Source of the DNA: Fumia sp045645505
Lineage (GTDB): Bacteria > Bacillota > Clostridia > Oscillospirales > Ruminococcaceae
NCBI GenBank assembly: GCA_045645505.1
Contig: JAZRIW010000002.1
Coordinates: forward strand, 135,740-199,739
Direction: 5' to 3'
DNA: 64,000 nucleotides
In this document: piece after piece, positions 1-9,800 of the stretch
Numbering within the stretch: the first letter of the stretch is position 1
Layout: the number at the start of each line of letters is the position of its first letter
The notes under the pieces: model-generated
Told to the model about the DNA's origin: nothing
Database searches by the model: none
The model's input: only the letters and a program-made list of their open reading frames with translations
Position numbers and translations under genes: made by a program

Positions 1-1
1 G

Positions 2-160
2 TTTCAGTCGATTATCAATATAGGTATGGTGCTTGGAATTTTTCCGGTAATAGGTATTACATTGCCGCTCGTGAGTGCCGGAGGAACTTCTGTAATTACT
101 TCGTTTGCCGCTATCGGTACTGTGATGAGTGTTTATTATCATAACAGAGTGCGAAGTTAA
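2..160 (+). CDS. SEDS-family protein, RodA-type, C-terminal fragment
   Basis: Only the last 52 codons are present; the gene enters from the left edge and stops with TAA at 158-160. The reading frame gives N-I-G-M-V-L-G-I-F-P-V-I-G-I-T-L-P followed by S-A-G-G-T-S. This is the conserved C-terminal block of SEDS peptidoglycan polymerases (RodA/FtsW/SpoVE). The NIGM variant favours RodA, which elongates glycan strands in the cytoplasmic membrane with a partner class B PBP. The usual S-Y-G-G-S-S motif is S-A-G-G-T-S here. FtsW or SpoVE cannot be excluded from this fragment. Confidence 0.75.
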   Translation, partial: FQSIINIGMVLGIFPVIGITLPLVSAGGTSVITSFAAIGTVMSVYYHNRVRS

Positions 161-184
161 TAATGAAAGGCTGGTATTATATAA

Positions 185-724
185 ATGAGAGTTATTACCG
201 GTTCGGCAAGGGGCAGAAAGCTTATTACTCCCGATGGAATGAAAACTCGTCCTACTACCGATATGGTTAAGGAAGCAGTTTTTAGTGTTATTCAGTTTAT
301 GGTGCCGTATTCGAATGTACTTGATTTATTTGCAGGTTCAGGGCAAATGGGGATAGAAGCTTTGAGCCGCGGTGCTGATAAAGCAGTTTTTCTTGATAAT
401 TCAAAATATGCTTTGGAAGCTATTAAGGAAAATCTTAGTTTAACGGGATTTTCAAAACAGGGTAAGGCGCTTTTAGGCGATGCTGAAAGTTTTCTTACCA
501 ATGCTTTGGAAAAATATGATATAATTTTTTTAGATCCTCCTTATAATCAGGGGTACCCTGAGAAAATTTTACCTGTTCTTCATAAGCCGTTGTCCGAAAA
601 AGGCATTGTGCTTTATGAACATGATAAAAACGAAAATCTTCCAAAAGAAACTGATGAGTTGATTCTTAAAAAAGAATATCGTTACGGACGTATAATGGTA
701 AGTGCTTATATACGCAAAGAATAA
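185..724 (+). CDS. rsmD: 16S rRNA (guanine(966)-N2)-methyltransferase
   Basis: This 179-residue protein is a Rossmann-fold SAM-dependent methyltransferase. The SAM-binding loop L-D-L-F-A-G-S-G lies at about residues 47-54. The catalytic N6/N2-type motif D-P-P-Y is at 117-120. The N-terminal R-V-I-T-G-S-A-R-G-R-K-L is the RsmD signature. The family methylates G966 of 16S rRNA in the small subunit. coaD follows 13 bases downstream, the usual rsmD-coaD pairing of Firmicutes, so both are probably one transcript with the gene to the left. Length matches the family. Confidence 0.93.
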   Translation: MRVITGSARGRKLITPDGMKTRPTTDMVKEAVFSVIQFMVPYSNVLDLFAGSGQMGIEALSRGADKAVFLDNSKYALEAIKENLSLTGFSKQGKALLGDAESFLTNALEKYDIIFLDPPYNQGYPEKILPVLHKPLSEKGIVLYEHDKNENLPKETDELILKKEYRYGRIMVSAYIRKE

Positions 725-737
725 AAGGTGATACAAA

Positions 738-1220
738 ATGAAAATTGCAGTTTGTCCCGGAAGCTTTGATCCTATAACTTTAGGACATATAGATATTATA
801 AAAAGGGCTTCAAAGTTATTTGATAAAGTAATAGTGCTTGTTTCTGTGAATGCTATGAAAAATTATTCCTTTACAAAAGACGAGAGAGTGGAGTTAGCTG
901 AAAAAGCCACAATGCATCTTGATAATGTTTCAGTTGATTCTGATGATGGATTGCTTGCTGAATATCTTAAAAGAAATGGTGCTTGTGCTATTGTAAAAGG
1001 ATTACGTGCGGTGTCTGATTTTGAATATGAATTTCAGATGTCACTTGCAAATAAAAAACTCAACCCTGAGGCTGAAACTATATTTCTTACTGCAGCGGGG
1101 GAAAATATGTATTTGAGCTCAAGTCTGGTAAAACAGATTGCGAGTTTTGGCGGCGATATAAGTGAATTTGTGCCGGAATGTATCGCTGAGGATATTAAAA
1201 AAGGGCTTGAATTGAAGTAA
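738..1220 (+). CDS. coaD: Phosphopantetheine adenylyltransferase
   Basis: CoaD transfers AMP from ATP to 4'-phosphopantetheine, the penultimate step of coenzyme A synthesis in the cytosol. The 160-residue protein starts with C-P-G-S-F-D-P-I-T-L-G-H, where T14-x-G-H17 is the nucleotidyltransferase motif. The second signature Y-L-S-S-S-L-V-K lies near residue 130. A ribosome binding site AAAGGTG precedes the ATG. Length and both motifs are fully typical. It lies in a run with rsmD upstream and a coiled-coil gene downstream. Confidence 0.95.
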   Translation: MKIAVCPGSFDPITLGHIDIIKRASKLFDKVIVLVSVNAMKNYSFTKDERVELAEKATMHLDNVSVDSDDGLLAEYLKRNGACAIVKGLRAVSDFEYEFQMSLANKKLNPEAETIFLTAAGENMYLSSSLVKQIASFGGDISEFVPECIAEDIKKGLELK

Positions 1221-1282
1221 ACAAAATGCCATCGTGCGGGCAACGGGTAAAGATTTTTCGCACGGAGAAATGGAGTAGATTC

Positions 1283-1744
1283 ATGAACAATAACATTGAC
1301 AGTATTTTGATGGTGATGGAAGAAATGCTGGACAGCGCATGGAGTGTTCCTATGTCCCGCGGAAAATCTATGGTTGATGTAGATAAATTCAGAGAATTGA
1401 TTGATGATATTCGTTTGCATCTTCCTACAGAAATCAGTAAAGCGCAGGAAATTGTTGCCGACAGGACAATTATTCTTGAGGATGCTAAAAAAGATGCAGA
1501 GATGGTTATCAGGGCAGCTGAAGAAAGAGCTAAAAAACTTACAGATCAGAATGAAATTGTAAAACAGGCACAGGCTAAAGCAAATGAGCTTGTAAGTAAT
1601 GCTCAGTTGCAGTCACGTGAACTTAAAAAAGTTACAAGTGATTATGTTGACGCTATGCTTCATTCAAGTGAGGAACAGCTTTCCAAAACTTTAAATGAGT
1701 TGCGTTCAAAACGTCAGGCACTTAAAATGAATAAATTAGGATAA
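1283..1744 (+). CDS. Coiled-coil protein of unknown function (coaD-linked)
   Basis: This 153-residue soluble protein has no signal peptide or membrane segment. After a short N-terminal helix (N-N-N-I-D-S-I-L-M-V-M-E-E-M), residues from about 45 to 140 are rich in Ala, Glu, Lys and Gln and read as one long coiled coil, like subunit b or H of rotary ATPases. I chose the ATG at 1283 because TGGAG stands seven bases before it. The frame is open to 1226 but that start has no ribosome binding site. Similar proteins lie next to coaD in other Clostridia as I recall; the function is unknown. Confidence 0.75.
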   Translation: MNNNIDSILMVMEEMLDSAWSVPMSRGKSMVDVDKFRELIDDIRLHLPTEISKAQEIVADRTIILEDAKKDAEMVIRAAEERAKKLTDQNEIVKQAQAKANELVSNAQLQSRELKKVTSDYVDAMLHSSEEQLSKTLNELRSKRQALKMNKLG

Positions 1745-1762
1745 GTACATAATTTTTATTGC

Positions 1763-1791
1763 TTGACAAGTTGTTAATATTATTATATAAT
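1763..1791 (+). promoter_or_regulatory. SigA promoter of thiT
   Basis: TTGACA at 1763-1768 and TATAAT at 1786-1791 are both perfect consensus hexamers with a 17-base spacer. Transcription would start near 1798, at the 5' edge of the TPP aptamer. Confidence 0.88.
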
Positions 1792-1800
1792 CTAATTAAA

Positions 1801-1890
1801 TCAGGGGTGCTGACTCAATGTCGGCTGAGAGAAGCAAAGCTTTAACCCTTTTAACCTGTTTGGGTAATACCAGCGTAGGAAGATTTTTGC
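1801..1890 (+). ncRNA. TPP (THI-box) riboswitch
   Basis: The sequence holds the conserved thiamine pyrophosphate aptamer elements in order: GGGGTGC at about 1804, CTGAGA at about 1825, AACCTG at about 1853, and GGTAATACCAGCGTAGGAAG from about 1863. It sits between a consensus promoter and an intrinsic terminator (1919-1952), directly upstream of thiT. This fits transcriptional shut-off when TPP is abundant. Confidence 0.95.
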
Positions 1891-1918
1891 AAAAGCCTTT
1901 AGGCGTATAAGCTTAATC

Positions 1919-1952
1919 TATGACCGCAGGGAATCCCTTGCGGTCATTTTTA
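1919..1952 (+). terminator. Intrinsic terminator of the TPP riboswitch
   Basis: A near-perfect hairpin (ATGACCGCAGGG against CCCTTGCGGTCAT) is followed by TTTTTA. It lies between the aptamer and the thiT ribosome binding site, so it is the expression platform. Confidence 0.9.
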
Positions 1953-1996
1953 GGTTAAAAGTCCCTGAAATCTATTATTTTAAGGAGATTTCAACT

Positions 1997-2644
1997 ATGG
2001 CAAATCAACAAAACAAAACATTGCGTTTATCGGAAACCGGTCTTTTTTTAGCACTTGGTGTTATTCTGGACACTTTTTTCAAAATAGACGGGTTATGGGC
2101 GTATGGCGGTTCGGTAACACTTTTTTCGATGCTTCCGCTTGTGATTATTGCGTACAGGTATGGAGTTTTATGGGGGTGCTTTTCGGGACTGGCACATGGT
2201 GTCATAACGATGCTTATTTCCGGATTCAGAGCCGGTGGATTGGCTGTTATGATACAGGAAAATGACGGTATTAAAAAATTTATTTTTGTAGTCCTTTTAG
2301 ATTATATCTTAGCTTTTTTTGTTGTCGGACTTTCGGGATTTTCTAAGAAATTCATTAAAAATACCGCTTTGGCTTTGGGAACAGGTGCTTTTATAGGGCT
2401 TTGTGCCAGATATGTTATACATATTTTGTCGGGGTATATTTTGTTCGGAACTTATGCGGAATGGTTTTTCAGTCAAAGTGAGTGGGGAATGAATATCCTT
2501 GAAAAATTTCAGGGAAAAACACTTATAATGGTTTATTCTTTAATATATAACGGACTTTATATGATACCTGAAATTATTATAACTGTAACAGGTGGATTTC
2601 TGGTAGGATATTTCCTCAAAGGACAGCTTAGTAAAAAGGTTTAA
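1997..2644 (+). CDS. thiT: Energy-coupling factor thiamine transporter S component ThiT
   Basis: This 215-residue integral membrane protein has about six hydrophobic segments. It is the substrate-binding S component of an ECF importer for thiamine and must borrow a shared EcfA-A'-T module encoded elsewhere. The N-terminal stretch (L-R-L-S-E-T-G-L-F-L-A-L-G-V-I-L-D) and the G-G-S-V-T-L-F-S-M-L-P segment are ThiT-like. Substrate assignment is reinforced by the TPP riboswitch directly upstream. AAGGAG precedes the ATG. It is monocistronic, closed by a terminator at 2643-2690. Confidence 0.9.
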   Translation: MANQQNKTLRLSETGLFLALGVILDTFFKIDGLWAYGGSVTLFSMLPLVIIAYRYGVLWGCFSGLAHGVITMLISGFRAGGLAVMIQENDGIKKFIFVVLLDYILAFFVVGLSGFSKKFIKNTALALGTGAFIGLCARYVIHILSGYILFGTYAEWFFSQSEWGMNILEKFQGKTLIMVYSLIYNGLYMIPEIIITVTGGFLVGYFLKGQLSKKV

Positions 2645-2690
2645 AAAAGGGTGGCGTGCAAAAAGCACGGCACCTTTTCGTTTTTTAATT
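2643..2690 (+). terminator. Terminator after thiT
   Basis: An imperfect GC-rich hairpin (GGTGGCGTGC / GCACGGCACC around AAAAA) is followed by TTTTCGTTTTTT. Confidence 0.8.
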
Positions 2691-2779
2691 TAATTTTCGC
2701 AATTTTATGTATTAAAAGCAGATATTAAGTCAAAAATATGTTGAAAAATACAAAAATGAAAAAATAGGTAATTTTGTAG

Positions 2780-2808
2780 TTGACAAAAATTTTTTATTGC
2801 ACTATAAT
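2780..2808 (+). promoter_or_regulatory. SigA promoter of rpoBC
   Basis: TTGACA (2780-2785) and TATAAT (2803-2808) are perfect consensus with a 17-base spacer. The start would be near 2815, giving a leader of about 200 nt. Confidence 0.88.
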
Positions 2809-2814
2809 ATTATA

Positions 2815-3015
2815 ATGTATCAAAATGGACATTTGTGCCTTAATTGGACTAAAAATGTTCAAAAGATACAGTTTTATAGTGTAAATTTGTGCAAAAAAAC
2901 AATTGACTTTTTTAAAAATGTTGTATTCTTGCACAAAGATTGGATGAGGCAAAATAAATTTTAATTTTTTAAAAAAATTATTTTGCTTAAATAGATGAAT
3001 GGAGTGATTAAGCCA
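2815..3015 (+). promoter_or_regulatory. Structured 5' leader of rpoB
   Basis: This about 200-base, very AT-rich leader has nested inverted repeats: TGTATC near 2816 against GATACA near 2868; GTGCAA near 2889 against TTGCAC near 2930; and a 9-bp perfect stem GCAAAATAA (2949-2957) against TTATTTTGC (2978-2986). The last stem ends about 15 bases before the rpoB ribosome binding site. No intrinsic terminator or known riboswitch is recognised. An autogenous or attenuation role is inference only. Confidence 0.45.
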
Positions 3016-6000
3016 ATGGTGAATGTCAAGCCTGTACAACTTGGAAAAAATACCCGTATGAGTTTTTCGCGTATCAACGAAGTGTTGGATATGCCGAACT
3101 TGATTGAAGTCCAGATTGATTCCTATAAATGGTTTTTAGAACAAGGGCTTAAGGAAGTATTTGCTGATATGTCGTCTATTACCGACTATACCGGCAATTT
3201 AGTGCTTGATTTTATCGATTATCGTTTGGACGACGAGCCTAAATATTCCGTGGCTGAGTGCAAGGAGAGAGATGTAACTTATGCTGCTCCCTTGCGTGTG
3301 AGAGTGCGTCTGCTTAACAAGGAAACCGGTGAAGTAAAAGAACAGGAAATCTTTATGGGTGATTTCCCGTTAATGACTGAAAGCGGTACTTTCGTTATAA
3401 ATGGTGCAGAACGTGTTATTGTTTCTCAGCTCGTGCGTTCTCCCGGTGTGTACTATGCTGATACATTTGATAAAACAGGTAAAAAATTGTTCAGATCTAC
3501 AGTTATACCTAACCGTGGTGCATGGCTTGAGTATGAAACAGACTCCAATGATATTTTCTATGTTCGTATAGATAAAAACCGCAAAATTCCCGTTACAGTA
3601 TTTATCCGCGCTCTTTTAAGAATCCGTGATGATGTACCGGTTGATGATGTACTTGAGGATTATAAGCTTGCTTTGAACGATAATGAAGGTACTGATGCAG
3701 ATATATTGGAAATCTTTGGTGGCCATGATACTATTTTAGCTACTTTAAAGGGCAAAGATACTACTAAAAATGGCGATGAGGCTTTACTTGAAATTTATCG
3801 TAAACTTCGTCCGGGTGAACCTCCTACACAGGAATCTGCCATTAAACATTTAGTACCTCTTTTGTTTGATGAGCACAGATATGATCTTTCAAGAGTAGGA
3901 CGTTATAAATATAATAAAAAATTAGGTATTGCTACCCGTATTATGGGACATACCTTGGCTCAGCCTGTTGTTAATGAGCTTACAGGTGAAATTATTGCTG
4001 AGGAAAATGAGGTTTTAACACGTGAAAAAGCGTGGGAAATCGAAAAAGCGGGTGTTGATACTGTTTGCGTTCGTGTTGACGAAAAGGAAATTAAAGTTAT
4101 TTCTAACGGAATGGTTGAAATAACCGATTTCATTGAAATTGATAAGAATGAGTGCGGAATCAATGAAAAAGTGCGTTTTAAAGTTTTAAAGGAAATTTTA
4201 GAAGCGACTGATGATAATGCTGAAAGAATTGAACTTATCAAGAAAAATGCAAATAGATTAGTTCCTAAACATATTATAAAAGATGATATTATTGCCAGCA
4301 TCAACTATATGAACTGTCTTGCATACGGACTTGGTACAGTTGATGATATCGACCATCTTGGGAATCGTCGTATCCGTCCTGTTGGTGAACTTTTGCAAAA
4401 CCAGTTCAGAATAGGTTTCTCCCGTATGGACAGAGTTATCCGTGAGAGAATGACTTTGCAGGCACAGGATATGGAGGTTGTTACTCCTCAGGCACTTATA
4501 AATATCCGTCCTGTTGTAGCGGCAATTAAAGAGTTCTTCGGTTCTTCACCATTAAGCCAGTTCATGGATCAGAATAACCCCTTGGCAGAGCTTACTCATA
4601 AAAGACGTCTGTCAGCACTCGGTCCCGGCGGTTTGTCAAGAGACCGTGCAAGTTTTGAGGTTCGTGACGTTCACTACTCCCACTATGGAAGAATGTGTCC
4701 GATTGAAACTCCTGAAGGACCTAATATCGGTTTGATCTCTTATCTTGCTACCTTTGCAAGAATTAATGAATATGGTTTCATTGAGGCACCTTATCGTAAG
4801 GTAGATAAAGAAACCGGTGTTGTTACAAATGAAGTTGAGTATATGACTGCTGATGTGGAAGATGAAGTTATTGTAGTTCAGGCAAATGAGCCTTTGACTG
4901 AAGACGGAAGACTTGCACGTCCACGTGTTAACGTACGTTATCGTGATGAAATTAAGGAAATTGACCGTAGCAAGGTTGACTATATGGACGTTTCACCTAA
5001 AATGGTTGTTTCTGTTGCTACTGCAATGATTCCTTTCCTTGAAAACGATGACGCAAACCGTGCTTTGATGGGTGCTAACATGCAGCGTCAGGCTGTTCCG
5101 CTTTTGAAAACTGAGTCTCCTATTGTAGGAACCGGTATGGAATATAAAGCAGCAGTTGACTCCGGAGTTTGTGTACTTGCTAAACAAGACGGTGTTGTTG
5201 AAAGTGTTTCTGCCGATGAAATTGTAATTAAAGATAAAAAAGGATTGCTTAATAAATATCCTATTATTAAATTTATGCGTTCAAACCAGGGCACTTGTAT
5301 CAACCAGCGTCCAATTGTTAACAAAGGCGAAAAGGTTGTGAAGGGCCAGGTTATTGCAGATGGTCCTGCTACTGCTGACGGAGAAATTTCTTTAGGTAAG
5401 AATGCTCTTATCGGATTTATGACCTGGGAAGGTTATAACTATGAGGACGCAGTTTTAATTAATGAGAAAATTGTCCGTGATGACGTTTATACTTCTATTC
5501 ATATTGAAGAATATGAAATTGAATCCCGTGATACTAAACTCGGTCCGGAAGAAATCACAAGAGATATTCCAAACGTAGGTGAAGATGCTCTTAAGGATTT
5601 GGACGAGCGTGGTATTATCCGTATAGGTGCAGAAGTTCGTGCCGGTGATATTTTAGTCGGCAAGGTTACTCCTAAGGGAGAAACAGAACTTACTGCAGAA
5701 GAACGCTTACTTCGTGCTATTTTCGGTGAAAAAGCAAGAGAAGTCAGAGATACTTCCTTACGTGTGCCTCATGGTGAGTATGGAATTATCGTGGATGTAA
5801 AAGTGTTTACACGTGAAAACAGTGATGAACTCAATGCCGGTGTAAATATGGTTGTTCGTTGTTACGTTGCTCAGAAACGTAAAATCAGCGTCGGCGATAA
5901 AATGGCAGGTCGTCATGGTAACAAGGGTGTTGTTTCAAGAATTTTACCGCAGGAAGATATGCCGTTCTTGCCTGACGGAACTCCTCTTGATATTGTACTT

Positions 6001-6801
6001 AACCCCTTGGGTGTACCTTCCCGTATGAACATCGGTCAGGTTCTTGAAGTGCATCTCGGTTATGCTGCAAAAGCACTTGGCTGGAAGATAATGACACCTG
6101 TATTTGACGGAGCTCATGAAGAGGATATCAGGGCTTGCTTTAGAGAAGCGGGACTTGATGAAGATGGTAAGACCATTCTTTACGATGGACGTACCGGTGA
6201 ACAGTTTGATAATCGTGTTACAGTTGGTATTATGTATTATCTTAAGCTTCATCACTTGGTTGATGATAAAATTCACGCACGTTCCACAGGTCCTTATTCA
6301 CTTGTTACTCAGCAGCCTCTGGGTGGTAAAGCTCAGTTTGGTGGACAGAGATTCGGTGAGATGGAAGTTTGGGCTTTGGAAGCATACGGTGCAGCTTATA
6401 CCTTGCAGGAAATTCTCACAGTTAAGTCTGACGATGTTGTCGGACGTGTTAAGACATATGAAGCTATCGTTAAAGGCCATAATATACCTCAGTCCGGTAT
6501 TCCTGAATCCTTTAAGGTTCTGATAAAAGAGCTTCAGTCTTTGGGCTTGGATGTCAAAGTGCTTGACAGAGAAGAAAATGAGATTGATTTAAAACAGACC
6601 TTTGAAGATGATGAGGATATTACTTTTAACAGTGCTGAAGTAGATGACAGACAGTTTGAAGACGAATTCAATTATGTTGAAGATGGCGAAATGGATGGCT
6701 ACATCACCGCAGACGCTGAAGATGTTTTGGATGATTCTGACGATTTTGAGGAAGAAGAATACAGTTTAGATTTCGGTGATGATGAAGACGATGAGTTTTA
6801 A
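3016..6801 (+). CDS. rpoB: DNA-directed RNA polymerase subunit beta
   Basis: RpoB forms one pincer of core RNA polymerase and part of its active site. The protein is about 1261 residues from the ATG at 3016, chosen because GGAGTG at 3001-3006 is correctly spaced; the in-frame ATG at 2995 has no ribosome binding site. The rifampicin-pocket region (S-Q-F-M-D-Q-N-N-P-L-A-E-L-T-H-K-R-R near residue 514) reads as wild type. The conserved G-D-K-M-A-G-R-H-G-N-K-G is present further on. The last about 60 residues are strongly acidic (runs of D and E), longer than the tail of many homologues. It is followed at once by rpoC. Unusually, rplJ-rplL do not precede it. Confidence 0.98.
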   Translation: MVNVKPVQLGKNTRMSFSRINEVLDMPNLIEVQIDSYKWFLEQGLKEVFADMSSITDYTGNLVLDFIDYRLDDEPKYSVAECKERDVTYAAPLRVRVRLLNKETGEVKEQEIFMGDFPLMTESGTFVINGAERVIVSQLVRSPGVYYADTFDKTGKKLFRSTVIPNRGAWLEYETDSNDIFYVRIDKNRKIPVTVFIRALLRIRDDVPVDDVLEDYKLALNDNEGTDADILEIFGGHDTILATLKGKDTTKNGDEALLEIYRKLRPGEPPTQESAIKHLVPLLFDEHRYDLSRVGRYKYNKKLGIATRIMGHTLAQPVVNELTGEIIAEENEVLTREKAWEIEKAGVDTVCVRVDEKEIKVISNGMVEITDFIEIDKNECGINEKVRFKVLKEILEATDDNAERIELIKKNANRLVPKHIIKDDIIASINYMNCLAYGLGTVDDIDHLGNRRIRPVGELLQNQFRIGFSRMDRVIRERMTLQAQDMEVVTPQALINIRPVVAAIKEFFGSSPLSQFMDQNNPLAELTHKRRLSALGPGGLSRDRASFEVRDVHYSHYGRMCPIETPEGPNIGLISYLATFARINEYGFIEAPYRKVDKETGVVTNEVEYMTADVEDEVIVVQANEPLTEDGRLARPRVNVRYRDEIKEIDRSKVDYMDVSPKMVVSVATAMIPFLENDDANRALMGANMQRQAVPLLKTESPIVGTGMEYKAAVDSGVCVLAKQDGVVESVSADEIVIKDKKGLLNKYPIIKFMRSNQGTCINQRPIVNKGEKVVKGQVIADGPATADGEISLGKNALIGFMTWEGYNYEDAVLINEKIVRDDVYTSIHIEEYEIESRDTKLGPEEITRDIPNVGEDALKDLDERGIIRIGAEVRAGDILVGKVTPKGETELTAEERLLRAIFGEKAREVRDTSLRVPHGEYGIIVDVKVFTRENSDELNAGVNMVVRCYVAQKRKISVGDKMAGRHGNKGVVSRILPQEDMPFLPDGTPLDIVLNPLGVPSRMNIGQVLEVHLGYAAKALGWKIMTPVFDGAHEEDIRACFREAGLDEDGKTILYDGRTGEQFDNRVTVGIMYYLKLHHLVDDKIHARSTGPYSLVTQQPLGGKAQFGGQRFGEMEVWALEAYGAAYTLQEILTVKSDDVVGRVKTYEAIVKGHNIPQSGIPESFKVLIKELQSLGLDVKVLDREENEIDLKQTFEDDEDITFNSAEVDDRQFEDEFNYVEDGEMDGYITADAEDVLDDSDDFEEEEYSLDFGDDEDDEF

Positions 6802-6819
6802 TGAAAGAAGGGGTCGTAA

Positions 6820-9800
6820 GTGGAATTTAACGTTTTTGAGTCGATAAAAATTGGTTTGGCTTCTCCTGAGCAGATTTTAAGTTGGTCACATGGTGAAGTT
6901 AAAAAACCTGAAACTATTAACTACCGTACACTCAAACCGGAACGTGACGGCCTTTTCTGTGAGCGCATTTTTGGTCCGACTAAGGACTGGGAATGTCATT
7001 GTGGAAAATATAAACGTTTACGTTATAAAGGTAAAATTTGTGATAAGTGTGGAGTTGAAGTTACCCGTTCAAAGGTAAGAAGAGAAAGAATGGGACACAT
7101 TCAGCTGGCTGCACCGGTATCACATATCTGGTATTTTAAGGGAATTCCTTCCCGTATGGGACTTATTCTTGATATTTCCCCGAGAAGACTGGAAGAAGTT
7201 TTGTACTTCGGAAAGTATATTGTAATTGATCCCGGAAATACCGTTTTGGAAAAAGGACAGCTCCTTACTGAAAAAGAATATATGGATATGCGCGAAAAAT
7301 ATGAAGATGACTTCAAAGCAGGTATGGGCGCAGAATCTGTAAAAGAGCTTTTGAAAGAGCTTGACCTTGAGTCACTTTCTGTTGAACTTAAACAGCAATT
7401 ATGTGATGCAACAGGTCAAAAGAAAATCCGTATTTTAAAAAGACTTGAATGTGTAGAAGCATTCCGTCTTTCAGGAAATAAGCCGGAATGGATGATTTTA
7501 GATGTTATTCCGGTAATTCCTCCGGATATTCGTCCTATGGTACAGCTTGACGGCGGTCGTTTTGCTTCTTCTGACCTTAATGATTTGTATCGTCGAGTTA
7601 TTAACCGTAACAATCGTCTCCAGAGACTTTTAGAACTCAAAGCTCCCGATATCATTGTGAGAAATGAAAAACGTATGCTCCAGGAAGCGGTAGATGCTTT
7701 GATTGATAACGGACGTCGCGGACGTCCTGTAACAGGACCTAATAACCGTCCTTTGAAATCTCTTTCTGATATGCTTAAAGGTAAACAGGGACGTTTCAGA
7801 CAGAACCTTCTCGGTAAACGTGTTGACTATTCCGGACGTTCTGTTATCGTAGTAGGACCTGAACTTAAGATGTATCAGTGTGGTTTGCCTAAGGAAATGG
7901 CACTTGAACTTTTTAAACCTTTTGTTATGAAGAGATTGGTGGAGACCAATGTTGCAAATAACATAAAGAGTGCCCGTAAAATGGTTGACAGAGCACGTAC
8001 AGAGGTTTGGGATGCTTTGGAAATTGTTATCAAAGACCATCCTGTTTTGTTAAACCGTGCGCCTACATTGCACAGACTTGGTATTCAGGCATTTGAACCT
8101 GTGCTGGTTGAAGGTCGTGCGCTTAAACTTCATCCTCTTGTTTGTACAGCTTATAACGCTGACTTCGACGGTGACCAGATGGCTGTACACGTTCCGCTTT
8201 CCGCAGAAGCACAGGCAGAAGCACGCTTTTTGATGCTTGCTGCCAATAACCTCTTGAAACCTTCTGACGGACGTCCTGTAGCTATTCCTTCTCAGGATAT
8301 GGTACTCGGATCTTATTATCTTACTTTGGTTAAAGAAGGAGATAAGGGTGAAGGTAAGGTATTCCGTGACGTGAATGAAGCTTTGATGGCTTATCATGAG
8401 GGCGTTGTTACTCTTCACGCTAAGATTAAAGTCCGTATGACTAAAGGTAGTATCACAGGATTTATTGACACTACCGTAGGACGCTTGATTTTCAATAATC
8501 CTATTCCTCAGAATCTTGGATTTGTTGACAGAACTTTGCGTGAAAATCAGTTGAAGCTTGAAATAGATTTCCTTGTAGGTAAAAAACAACTCGGTAAAAT
8601 TATCGATCGTTGTATCCGCATTCATGGTACTGCCAAGACCTCAGAAGTGCTTGATATAATCAAGGCACAGGGCTTTAAATATTCAACTAAGGGTGCAATT
8701 ACTGTTGCAGTTTGCGATGCTGTAATTCCTCCCCAGAAGAAAGAATTACTGGCACAGGCTGATGAGGATGTTTTAAAGATTACACGTCAGTATGAGCGTG
8801 GTCTTATTACTGAAGAAGAAAAGAAAAACCACGTTATTAAGATTTGGAATGAAGCTACAAATAAGGTTTCCGATGCTTTGACGGAAAACCTTGACAGTTT
8901 TAATCCTATCTATATGATGGCTGACTCAGGAGCTCGTGGTAGTATCAATCAGATAAGACAGCTCGCAGGTATGCGTGGACTTATTGCGAATACAGCAGGT
9001 ACCACCATTGAAGTACCTATTAAATCCAACTATCGTGAAGGACTTAATATTTTGGAATACTTTATTTCTTCACGTGGTGCTCGTAAAGGTCTTGCTGATA
9101 CCGCTTTGCGTACTGCTGACTCAGGCTATCTTACAAGACGTCTTGTTGACGTATCTCAGGATGTTATTATCCGTCAGGAAGATTGTGGTTGTGAAGATGG
9201 TATTTGGGTACATGACATTTGCGAAGGCAACGAAATGATCGAGCCTTTGTCAGAACGTTTGCAGGGCAGATATCTTGTTCATGATTTTGTTGATCCTGTT
9301 ACCGGAGAACTTCTGGTTTCTAAAAACAAGATTATGGATGAGAAGGATGCAAATAAGATTATTGAATCCGGTGCTACAAGTGTAGAAATCCGTTCTATTC
9401 TTTCTTGCCGTTCATCTCAGGGTATATGTGCAAAATGTTATGGTTCAAACCTTGCTAATGGTAAACCGATTGCAGTCGGTGAGGCTGTAGGTGTAATTGC
9501 TGCTCAGTCTATCGGTGAGCCCGGTACACAGCTTACCATGCGTACTTTCCATACAGGTGGTATCGCTAACGCAGAAGATATTACACAGGGTCTTCCCAGA
9601 ATCGTTGAGTTGTTTGAAGGAAGAAAACCGAAAAACAGTGCTATTATTTCTGAAATCGGTGGTACTATACGTTTTGATGAGGAAAAACGTCAGCGTGTAG
9701 TTGAAGTTACAAATACAGAGGATTCAAGACGTTATACAATTCCTTACGGATTCAAGATTAAGGTTCAGGAAGGTCAGGAGGTTAACCTCGGTGATTCCTT

